Shown here one piece after another: positions 35,212-42,483 of a DNA stretch of 64,000 bases. The number at the start of each line of letters is the position of its first letter. Positions within the stretch are counted from its first letter, which is position 1. Position numbers and translations under genes: made by a program. The stretch is from the NCBI RefSeq assembly GCF_000430705.1, contig NZ_AUMN01000012.1, positions 62,001 to 126,000 of the forward strand, given 5' to 3'. This DNA comes from Arthrobacter castelli DSM 16402 (GTDB lineage: Bacteria; Actinomycetota; Actinomycetes; Actinomycetales; Micrococcaceae). Under the pieces are notes generated by a model. The model saw only the letters and a program-made list of their open reading frames with translations. It did no database searches and was not told where the DNA came from.

Positions 35212-35829
35212 ATGTCGGCCATCAACTCCCGCACACACACCGACACTCTCGTCAATGGCCAACAGGCCACCCATGATTTGATCGTGCTGAACGGGGACCG
35301 GATTGTGTTCCACGACCACTACGACTCACCACAACAGCGCCTCGACCGTTGTATTTCGCTGCTCACCATCGAAGACACTTTCAAAGACGTGATCGACGCG
35401 GTCCAGGTCCTGGACACCCATCACTCATTGCAGCGTCGACGGGTCGAGCCCGACCAGATTCTGAATGCGATCGCGAAGCTGTGCCGCCGGTGGGGCCTGA
35501 ACATCTACCTGTCCACGACGCACAAGAAAACCGGCCCCTCACCGGCGGCGGCACCGCTTATTCTCTATTCGATGATCACCAATTACGGGCCTGATTCGAC
35601 CATCGCCGAACATTTTTCCAGCCGACAAGCCAGGCATGAGGCCTTGATTGAGCGGGCGGAGACGTTCACCCGCGCCACGTTGATCCCATATGACGTCCTC
35701 AATGATGAAACACGCCTGGCCGAGCTGGTGGCCACGATCCTCATGCCGGCGACGATCACGCTCACCGAATCTGCATTGGATAAAGAGAACAATTTCTATC
35801 GGCCCATCGCCGACAGCACTGACCATTGA
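35212..35829 (+). CDS. Hypothetical protein
   Basis: 205 residues from the ATG at 35212 with GGAAAGGG upstream. A beta-rich beginning (LIVLNGDRIVFHDHYD), then helices and a segment with NIYLSTTHKKTG. The DNA-binding look of KLCRRWGLNIYLS is not enough to assign a family. First gene of the second accessory array. Confidence 0.55.
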   Translation: MSAINSRTHTDTLVNGQQATHDLIVLNGDRIVFHDHYDSPQQRLDRCISLLTIEDTFKDVIDAVQVLDTHHSLQRRRVEPDQILNAIAKLCRRWGLNIYLSTTHKKTGPSPAAAPLILYSMITNYGPDSTIAEHFSSRQARHEALIERAETFTRATLIPYDVLNDETRLAELVATILMPATITLTESALDKENNFYRPIADSTDH

Positions 35830-35844
35830 CATGAAAGAGCAACC

Positions 35845-36267
35845 ATGAGCACGCATAACCGCTTCAGTGATGAACAAGTCTCCGGCCTCGCCGCGGTGAC
35901 TAATGAGCGGCGCTTCAACGCCTTGAAAGACCGGCTCACCGCAGCGACCGGCTCACCCGGTTTAGTCTCCTTCCATGACGGCAAGGTCCACATGACCCTG
36001 GGGGAGTGGGAACGCCTGATTAACACCATCCGCGACGCACAGGAGCAGCCGCGGCAACCCGGCATGGAATCGATCAATCAGGCGCTGATCCACGCTGCCG
36101 ACGAGGTCATTGGTCTCGCTGATGGCGACGAGCGAATCACAGACGCCGCCAATCTCATGGTCAACGCCGGGATGCACTTCATCGGGCATCCCGAAGACAC
36201 CCTTGAGGATGCCATCGAGGCGAACTATGACGATGAAACCGACAACGTACTGGGTTGGATCCGCTGA
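35845..36267 (+). CDS. Hypothetical protein
   Basis: 140 residues, starting 15 bases after the preceding stop (AAAGAGC). Helical; VSFHDGKVHMTLGEWERLINTIRD is its only recognisable strand-helix unit. No family recognised. Confidence 0.5.
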   Translation: MSTHNRFSDEQVSGLAAVTNERRFNALKDRLTAATGSPGLVSFHDGKVHMTLGEWERLINTIRDAQEQPRQPGMESINQALIHAADEVIGLADGDERITDAANLMVNAGMHFIGHPEDTLEDAIEANYDDETDNVLGWIR

Positions 36268-36367
36268 GCCCTCTTCAGCACCGAGTTAGATCCACGGACC
36301 ACCCGCCCAGTCGCGGCCGCATCCGGCGTCGACGCTGCCACCGCTGAAAAGAATACCCGGGCCGAAT

Positions 36368-36751
36368 ATGAGCAAAACATCGAAAACCTCGGGTGAAAAT
36401 CCTCGCCCATATACTACGCGAAAGCCGGGACCAACCATGCCCTCTGTGATCTCCACCATCAATACCTTCGCGGACGGTTTCGGTCGTTGGCGGGCCCTGG
36501 TGATCTTCACCCACAGCCTCAGCGAGTCCGACCTCCGGCCCGAATTCAATCTCGGGCACCGCTGGCCGCGACTGCGCGCCCGGGCACGGGCGATGATTCT
36601 CAATGATCTCGTCGACCGCGAGCAGAAAACAGGCGAGAGCCGTCCGGATGCGGAGCTGCGGGTGGGTCAGTCGCTGCCACGGCTGGTCGTCATAGCCCGG
36701 GAGATCGATTCATTGAATCGCTGGCACGGGGTGACCTTCGGCGAAGCCTGA
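36368..36751 (+). CDS. Hypothetical basic protein
   Basis: 127 residues from 36368; the ATG at 36437 is an equally possible start, since neither has a good ribosome-binding site. Basic, with an Arg-rich helix (PRLRARARAMILNDLVDRE) and a C-terminal REIDSLNRWHGV. Function unknown. Confidence 0.45.
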   Translation: MSKTSKTSGENPRPYTTRKPGPTMPSVISTINTFADGFGRWRALVIFTHSLSESDLRPEFNLGHRWPRLRARARAMILNDLVDREQKTGESRPDAELRVGQSLPRLVVIAREIDSLNRWHGVTFGEA

Positions 36752-36812
36752 GTCTCGACTCCATCCAACATTCCATCCTGCAGCCGAACCGACACACGTT
36801 CAGGAGAACACT

Positions 36813-37298
36813 ATGGCCGACCACGCACCGGTCCAACTAACTGTTTTCGATTGCCCGCCGACGCAGGCCGCCGCCGTCCTTGATCTCATCGACCAGAGAG
36901 ATCTGGACCCCGAATACGGCACAGGCCATCAGCGGCACGACCAGCTCAGCCTCCATCTCGCTTATCGGGATACGGAAGGCCCCTGCGGTTCGGCCGACGA
37001 AATTGCCACACAGTTGCAGCTCACTGCCCCTGATGCCTCCTGGCAGGTCTGGGAAGACCCGAAGTACGAATGGCTCGGTAGTCTCTGCCGGTTCACCCCC
37101 GGCCTGGGGCTGTGGACGGCACCATGTGATGCTGACGGTTGCCCTGTCTTCACCGATCAACAGGTGCTGACGCTCTACGACGAGACCAACAACCGTAACG
37201 AGCTTGAACAACGTACTGGCCGCCGCCACAACCTGGCCTTACGCACACTCGCCAGCATCACAGGATACGCCGTCACCGCATCGGATAAGGATCAATAA
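36813..37298 (+). CDS. Conserved mobile-element protein of unknown function
   Basis: 161 residues with an AGGAGA site. VQLTVFDCP, then a block ending in WQVWEDPKYEWLGSLCRFTPGLG and a short helix-turn-helix-like end. This arrangement occurs in uncharacterised proteins of actinobacterial plasmids. No activity can be assigned. Confidence 0.5.
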   Translation: MADHAPVQLTVFDCPPTQAAAVLDLIDQRDLDPEYGTGHQRHDQLSLHLAYRDTEGPCGSADEIATQLQLTAPDASWQVWEDPKYEWLGSLCRFTPGLGLWTAPCDADGCPVFTDQQVLTLYDETNNRNELEQRTGRRHNLALRTLASITGYAVTASDKDQ

Positions 37299-37301
37299 TC
37301 C

Positions 37302-38252
37302 ATGAGAACCAACGAATCGACGAAACCAGCAAACCCCTATGCCGCCGCCTACGCCAGCTTCTGCAAACAGACCAAAGACCACAGTCTCGTCATTCTGCAT
37401 AACGACGATCTCTACCGGCACCTCAGAGTCACGGCCCCCGGGACCCGCATCTGGAGCTGGGACATCACCACCTGGCCCGGCCACTTGGCCACCAGCGGCG
37501 ACATCGCCGACGGATACATGTTCGCCCGCGAGCGTGACATGATCGAATTTTTCTCCTCCGCCGGCAAGGTCGATGATTACTACTTCGATGGCGCGCCGGG
37601 CATCGATTTCCGTTACTGGGCCCAGAAGCTCTGCGGCTCACGCTCGCACGAAGTCAAGAAATATGACCCCGAGATATTCCTGCAGCAGGTGCGCGAGCAC
37701 CTCGAGGAGAGTGAAGAACTCGGCACCGAGGCGCAGGAATTCCACGAGAAGCAGCTCACGCTGCTGGAACGTCTGCACGAGCTGCGGGGACTCGATGACG
37801 ATACGCAGGCAGCGCTCTTCGACGCCCACTGGGTCACCGAGGAACAGCTGGCAATCACCGGCGGCACCTACGCCGTGCTGAACCAGGAGCGCCGCGACGC
37901 GTCCGCAACCGCCCGCATTGCCCTCTGGAGTGTCGACGGCGTCACGGATGAGCAGATCGGCGCGCTGATCGAGGACCATGATTGGGGCGGACTCAAAGAC
38001 AGTGAAGTCCCGCGGCAGTCACCCGCCGAGCATCGCGACGAGCTCTTCGACGACGCGCGCTGGCACGCCGACAGCGAGTCCGAGGCCCACAAGTGGCTCG
38101 CCGATCACGAGGAGTCCGTCGGCTCCGACACCTGGGAGTGGGATCTCTGTGACTTCGACGTCCACTTCCTGTTCACCTGCTACGCCATCGACATGGCTGT
38201 GCAGCTCCACCGTGACCACAAGGCGGCAGCTGAAGCCACGGCCACGACATAG
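37302..38252 (+). CDS. Phage-type conserved protein of unknown function
   Basis: 316 residues (AAGGA upstream). It contains DLYRHLRVTAPGT, then WSWDITTWPGHLATSGDIADGYMFARERDMIEFF and DFRYWAQKL, the block that typifies a family widespread in phages of many hosts, usually written TWPGYLxxxGDMG...F.R..DM..FF...YWAEKL. The biochemical role of the family is unknown. The C-terminal half is acidic and helical. Confidence 0.7.
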   Translation: MRTNESTKPANPYAAAYASFCKQTKDHSLVILHNDDLYRHLRVTAPGTRIWSWDITTWPGHLATSGDIADGYMFARERDMIEFFSSAGKVDDYYFDGAPGIDFRYWAQKLCGSRSHEVKKYDPEIFLQQVREHLEESEELGTEAQEFHEKQLTLLERLHELRGLDDDTQAALFDAHWVTEEQLAITGGTYAVLNQERRDASATARIALWSVDGVTDEQIGALIEDHDWGGLKDSEVPRQSPAEHRDELFDDARWHADSESEAHKWLADHEESVGSDTWEWDLCDFDVHFLFTCYAIDMAVQLHRDHKAAAEATATT

Positions 38253-38266
38253 AAGGAGTCTTGACC

Positions 38267-38848
38267 ATGTCCACATTCCGCATCATCTCTGAACCGGATC
38301 CAGCGAGAACCTGTCGTGAATCGCGTGGAACACGGCTGTGCTCCGACGACAAACGGGTCTGCACCGTCGTTGAAACAGTCAGCCTGGCGGGAGCGGCTGT
38401 CGACGCGCGGGACACCGAACCCCATCGAGATCGACGCATCGTCTCCGTCGAAGAAGTCCACCGAGGCTTTGCCTACTCCGACGAGGACATCACCGCCGCT
38501 TTGACCGTGCCACGGCCAGAGCTCATGGACACCGCCCTGGTCGATTCCGGGGTGTTCGAGGACACGACTGAACCGTTGTATCTCCAAGAGGGTTTCACCG
38601 ACACTGTCCGCGACGTCGTCGACGGGCTGAGGGAATCGAGTCTGGTGCCGGGCCTGAATATGTCCGTGCTCGACAACGAGACCGACGAGCCGTACGCCAT
38701 GCTCGAAGTCCGCGACGAGGGTCGGTTCCTTTACCTCTCCCGCGGATGCGAGATCCGCAAGCTCACTGACGACCGCGACGCGGCCGGCTGGGACGGGGTG
38801 CTGGCTATTGCCCGGCAACTGATCGATATCAGCAACGACCTGCACTGA
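38267..38848 (+). CDS. Hypothetical protein
   Basis: 193 residues from the ATG at 38267, nine bases after AAGGAG. Acidic; a strand-rich first third, then LVPGLNMSVLDNETDEPYAMLEVRDEG. No family recognised. Followed by a strong terminator. Confidence 0.5.
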   Translation: MSTFRIISEPDPARTCRESRGTRLCSDDKRVCTVVETVSLAGAAVDARDTEPHRDRRIVSVEEVHRGFAYSDEDITAALTVPRPELMDTALVDSGVFEDTTEPLYLQEGFTDTVRDVVDGLRESSLVPGLNMSVLDNETDEPYAMLEVRDEGRFLYLSRGCEIRKLTDDRDAAGWDGVLAIARQLIDISNDLH

Positions 38849-38871
38849 CCTGTAGAAACAGCCACACCACG

Positions 38872-38910
38872 CAAAGCGCCGGCCGCCTGTGAAAGGTGGC
38901 CGGCGCTTTG
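38872..38910 (+). terminator. Hairpin terminator before the HNH gene
   Basis: CAAAGCGCCGGCC (38872-38884) pairs with GGCCGGCGCTTTG (38898-38910). TGTGCTGCC follows, without a T-run. It ends 10 bases before the HNH ribosome-binding site. Confidence 0.7.
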
Positions 38911-38935
38911 TGCTGCCATCAAGGAGCACAGACCC

Positions 38936-39298
38936 ATAAACGAGCCCATTCTGCTGATCTGTCTGGCCGTTACTGTCATCGGGCTCTTCGTCATCGCGGC
39001 GGGTATCGGCCGGCGGCGGCGCTGGCGTGATCCCACCCGTCTGTTCAGTTGGCCCGACAAGCAGCACCTGATCCGGCAGGCAAGTGGTCGCTGTGAGCAC
39101 AAGTACCCCCTGTGGTTCCGTTGCCCGGCACCGGGGACCGAAGCCGATCACATCATCCCCTGGTCCAGGGGAGGGGTCACTGAACTGTATAACGGCCAGC
39201 TGCTGTGCGCCCGGCACAATCAGCGTAAATCAGACACCGTCCCCGGTCCGATCCACCAATGGCGACTGGCACGTCGCAGAAAGAAGTATCCATCATGA
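38936..39298 (+). CDS. HNH endonuclease with an N-terminal membrane helix and no standard start codon
   Basis: The frame encodes about 120 residues: a hydrophobic helix (ILLICLAVTVIGLFVIAAGIG), an Arg-rich stretch, then an HNH domain CEHK...FRCP (Cys pair), EADHIIPWSRGG and YNGQLLCARHNQRKSD. The whole frame has no ATG, GTG or TTG codon. AAGGAG at 38921-38926 is followed nine bases later by ATA (38936), the only credible start, so initiation must be at AUA, or the original ATG was mutated. The stop overlaps the ATG of the next gene. The HNH residues are intact, so recent loss or a deliberately weak start are both possible. Confidence 0.75.
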   Translation: MNEPILLICLAVTVIGLFVIAAGIGRRRRWRDPTRLFSWPDKQHLIRQASGRCEHKYPLWFRCPAPGTEADHIIPWSRGGVTELYNGQLLCARHNQRKSDTVPGPIHQWRLARRRKKYPS

Positions 39299-39771
39299 CC
39301 GAGACCAAAGACATCATCAACATAGATGAGGCCAAAGCCATGGTTGAACATCAGGCCTTCGCGATTCACCGGCTGCTGTGGGATTCCATCAAGTTGCAGC
39401 AGCAGGCAGTACATGATGTGCTGCGGGTCAAAGACCTCGCATACAAAATTGACAATGAAAACGTCCCACCCGGTTTGTTCTGGGCAGTCATCGGCGGCTT
39501 CGGCACGAGTCGATACACCCTCCAGGACGATCGCTGGATCGTCACTGAATACGACCGCAGACGCAAGCAGCACGGCCCGCGCCAGGTTGATATTCCCGCA
39601 GAATTCATCGGTGCATCCACCGGAACATGTCGTCGTCTGGCGCGGCGGATGATCACCGAGCACCAGCTGCACATGGCCACTGAAGCAAAACAAACCCCGC
39701 GACTCTCTTCCAGTCAAGAGACACAGATCCGGCAACTGCGCCAGCGGCTTGATCAGCTGCAAGCGGCCTAA
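39295..39771 (+). CDS. Hypothetical protein with helical ends
   Basis: 158 residues from the ATG at 39295, overlapping the HNH stop (ATGA). Long N- and C-terminal helices flank a mixed core with GTSRYTLQDDRWIVTEYDRR. The C-terminus (QEIRQLRQRLDQLQ-like) is a coiled coil. No family recognised. Last plus-strand gene before the convergent terminator. Confidence 0.5.
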   Translation: MTETKDIINIDEAKAMVEHQAFAIHRLLWDSIKLQQQAVHDVLRVKDLAYKIDNENVPPGLFWAVIGGFGTSRYTLQDDRWIVTEYDRRRKQHGPRQVDIPAEFIGASTGTCRRLARRMITEHQLHMATEAKQTPRLSSSQETQIRQLRQRLDQLQAA

Positions 39772-39821
39772 TCCGCGCCGAAGATCGCCGATATACCAGA
39801 TGATCGAGCCCGACAAAAAAG

Positions 39822-39871
39822 TAAGGCCGGCGAAGAGTGCAGTACGCGCTCTTCGCCAGCCTTATTTTTTT
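39822..39871. terminator. Bidirectional terminator at the strand switch
   Basis: A 19-base imperfect repeat, TAAGGCCGGCGAAGAGTGC (39822-39840) with GCGCTCTTCGCCAGCCTTA (39846-39864), is flanked by A6 on the left and T7 on the right. It sits between convergent genes and terminates both strands. Confidence 0.85.
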
Positions 39872-39880
39872 ATTTCAGGC

Positions 39881-40249
39881 TCACACTGTCGCGGCGACCG
39901 GCTCACCAACAAGTTCGTCATTGAAGTCTTCGGTGTTGATCGCCTCGGCCGCGCCGGGATTCAGTCGACGGCTGACGCTTCTGGACGCCGAGAATTTCAA
40001 CACCGGATAATCCTCGACGTCGGACTTGCCGAAGCGGACCTTATGCCCCTTGTGCACCTGTCGATAGAAGCGGCCGAAACCGGTCAGGACCACAGCCTGA
40101 TCGCCCGCCACCGTGTCGACGAGCTCGTCGAGGATCCCTTCATACACCGCGCTCACCATTGCCGCCGATAACCCGGTCCGCGCCGAAACACCGGAGACGA
40201 ACTGTTGTTTCGTGACTCGTTCACCTTCAGTCGTCGCTATGCTCATCAT
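39881..40249 (-). CDS. HU/IHF-family DNA-bending protein
   Basis: 122 residues with AGGAG before the ATG at 40249 (a second ATG follows directly). HU features: VTKQQFVSGVSARTGLS helix, DELVDTVAGDQAVVLTGFGRFYRQ (beta saddle) and the DNA-binding arm HKVRFGKSDVEDYPVLKFSASRSV. An extended acidic C-terminal tail of about 20 residues is unusual. It may compact or bend element DNA, or assist its replication or transcription. Own AT-rich promoter with a perfect TATAAT (minus strand, near 40303). Confidence 0.85.
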   Translation of the reverse strand: MMSIATTEGERVTKQQFVSGVSARTGLSAAMVSAVYEGILDELVDTVAGDQAVVLTGFGRFYRQVHKGHKVRFGKSDVEDYPVLKFSASRSVSRRLNPGAAEAINTEDFNDELVGEPVAATV

Positions 40250-40356
40250 TCACTCTCCTGTGCTGGCCACTCGTTGCATTTATAGTTCAGTCTATCTAAA
40301 TTATATCCGGCATGAACAATCAATAATACAAAAAATGATCCTTCAATGAGCTATGA
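40250..40356 (-). promoter_or_regulatory. Promoter region of the HU-like gene
   Basis: An AT-rich stretch with TATAAT on the minus strand and a second TATAAAT 20 bases nearer the gene. No convincing -35 box at the usual spacing. Confidence 0.5.
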
Positions 40357-40695
40357 CTAGAACTCCATACCGGTGTCCAGTGTCTTCCGATCATCCCGGT
40401 CGGCATAATCGACAGTCTCGTTGATGGTGCGCCTGGTCGTACGACTCTGCTCACGCTTTTCCTGTTCTTCGACCTGCTCGGCTGCTTTCAGCCTGGCCTG
40501 CAGCTTCTGCTGGCCGACTTCAGAGGCCGAGGAGGCCGCCGATGTCATCATTTCTTTCAAGGCGCTCACGTGCTTCGGGGCCTGTTGCTGCCTGGCTTGA
40601 TCCCATTTCGCACGGTCTTCGGCGGTTATAAAGCCGAATCCGCGGGCCATCTGGTCGGCACCGGGTAAGCCTGTTTGTTTCTGCTGTTCACTCAT
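40357..40695 (-). CDS. Hypothetical protein of the RNA polymerase operon
   Basis: 112 residues with an AGGAGG site, 31 bases behind the 584-residue gene. Gln/Glu/Arg-rich, almost all helical (EEQEKREQSRTTRR in the second half). It contains MARGFGFITAEDRAKWDQARQ. No family recognised. Co-transcription with the RNA polymerase makes an accessory role possible. Confidence 0.55.
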   Translation of the reverse strand: MSEQQKQTGLPGADQMARGFGFITAEDRAKWDQARQQQAPKHVSALKEMMTSAASSASEVGQQKLQARLKAAEQVEEQEKREQSRTTRRTINETVDYADRDDRKTLDTGMEF

Positions 40696-40726
40696 GATTG
40701 CCTCCTGCGCTCATATATCGCTTCGT

Positions 40727-42481
40727 TCAGGGCTGATACTCCGGTTGTGGCTCTTGTTCTGACGCCGCCGGTTGCGGTCTGGCCCGCGGCGTCCCGGAGG
40801 CACCATAGAATCCGGACCTTTCACGGGTTTGCCAGGTTTGATAGGCGGCAGCCGGATCCATCGTGGCGTTGGCCATAAAATCATGCCAGTCTTCGCCATA
40901 TTTCTGCCCCCACTGCCGGCTGAAATCCGGATACTTCTCGCGCATCGCCTCGATCGCGTCAACGTAGGCGTTCGAGTATGTCTGTTGCTGCTGCTCGTCC
41001 GTGAACCCGTCGGCGGTCATCGATGCCAGCATGGTCCGTGATTGGAACAGCCGGTCGGGAATCGCTCCGGGCAGGTCTTCACCGTCGAAATCCCGGGCCC
41101 GGGCGGAGTAACCGAGCATATAGCCGGCCAGGTCTTCGTTGAAGGCCTGCTCGTCGCCGTCGCTGATGGCCTGCGACATGGTCATCGTCATCGTCTCCGA
41201 CATGGCCATCCGGTGGTGATCAGCACCCATGGATCCGCGCACCGTGAAAGCGCCGAGCACCTCGTCCTTGGTGTCAGGGTCTTTATAACGCGTGTGCTCG
41301 GTCTCATGGCCCAGATAATCCTCGAACTGGCCGTGCCAGACCTTCACCGTCGTGCCTGTGCCGTTCAAACGCTCATCACGGGGAGCGCACATGCGGTCGC
41401 GCCCGTGCGAGAGCCCCTCGGCTATCGTCTGCATGCGCGGATCTTCAGTGATCCGCTCACCTAGGACCACCCGTGAAGCCTCGGCCACCTCTTCACGGTT
41501 CAGGCCGTCGGCTTCAGCCTGCTGGTACAAGTGTTTGACCATGTTCTGGTAACTGTCGTTGATCTGCCCGGTGTCGGCGTCGGGTTCTCGCAGTTTCATA
41601 AATGCCTGCTCGGCCAGCGCCACCTCGGTCATCGCCGCCGAACGGGGCGTGTACATCTCACGGTGGCCACGCTGGCGAAACCGCATATCGTCGAAGCGTT
41701 TCTGCCACTTGTTACCAACTTTTTCCCGCGGATCGACCTGCCGCTTTTCGGTTTTACCCTCGGCGGACCGCTGCGCGTTCTGCCCGTCGATCCGCTCGTT
41801 TTTCCGGCCGGCCTCAAATTCAGCCCGGCCCATTTTCTTGTCCGCCTTGGCCTCGACCCGCTCCTGTATTGCTTCGCCGACCGACTTGGCATATTCGCCG
41901 ACCGCCGACCTGAAGGTGGGCGAAAGCATGTACATGGTCGCCATCATGGACGCCGCACGCGTCACTGACGCCGCACTGACACCCTGCTGCAGCGGGCGCA
42001 TGCACGAGGTCATCATCATCCGGGCATGGACGTCGTGCAGCGCACTGGTCTTCTGGTGCCGGTCATCGTCGTTGAACCCGGCGGCGAGAATGTTGGAGGC
42101 GCGCAGCGAATCCATGTACTGCGTGCCGGCGTCGGCAATGTTGGACCGCAGCAGTTTCAGCTCGTCGCGGTTGCTCAGATCATCACTGGCATTCATTTCT
42201 TCAACCCAATGTGCCCGGCCCTGCTGATACCGGTCCTTGCGGTCGCCGGCCCTGGTTGCGAAAAAGCCGCGCGCCTTCTCCCACTGCTGCTTCCAGCTAT
42301 ATCTTTGCCCTTGTTGTTGTTGTCGACCGGAACTGTGTTGACCGTGATCGTTCATGTTCGTCTCCTCCCATTCGGCATCGACCGGTTCTTCATGTGGATC
42401 GGGCTGCGCATACGAAGTGCCGCCGCTTGTACCGGTGTCATTGACCGGCAGATGCTTGCGTGCCCTGCTGTGATACGCCAT
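40727..42481 (-). CDS. Uncharacterised protein translationally coupled to the RNA polymerase
   Basis: 584 residues. The ATG at 42481 follows GGGAGG that is part of the last codons of the polymerase gene, and only two bases separate the two reading frames; a TTG at 42487 is the alternative. An acidic/Gln-rich N-terminus, a membrane-like helix near TRAASMMATMYMLSP (about 170-185), and a long charged helical region follow. A central HETEHTRY...HHRMAMSETM resembles a metal-site arrangement but is not a proven motif. The tight coupling suggests a polymerase partner; no sigma-factor motif is seen. Confidence 0.6.
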   Translation of the reverse strand: MAYHSRARKHLPVNDTGTSGGTSYAQPDPHEEPVDAEWEETNMNDHGQHSSGRQQQQGQRYSWKQQWEKARGFFATRAGDRKDRYQQGRAHWVEEMNASDDLSNRDELKLLRSNIADAGTQYMDSLRASNILAAGFNDDDRHQKTSALHDVHARMMMTSCMRPLQQGVSAASVTRAASMMATMYMLSPTFRSAVGEYAKSVGEAIQERVEAKADKKMGRAEFEAGRKNERIDGQNAQRSAEGKTEKRQVDPREKVGNKWQKRFDDMRFRQRGHREMYTPRSAAMTEVALAEQAFMKLREPDADTGQINDSYQNMVKHLYQQAEADGLNREEVAEASRVVLGERITEDPRMQTIAEGLSHGRDRMCAPRDERLNGTGTTVKVWHGQFEDYLGHETEHTRYKDPDTKDEVLGAFTVRGSMGADHHRMAMSETMTMTMSQAISDGDEQAFNEDLAGYMLGYSARARDFDGEDLPGAIPDRLFQSRTMLASMTADGFTDEQQQQTYSNAYVDAIEAMREKYPDFSRQWGQKYGEDWHDFMANATMDPAAAYQTWQTRERSGFYGASGTPRARPQPAASEQEPQPEYQP

Positions 42482-42483
42482 GA

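Noticed and set aside
40727-42481. Sigma-factor role for the 584-residue protein
   Set aside because: No region 2 or region 4 pattern of sigma factors is visible; only the gene coupling supports a polymerase link.
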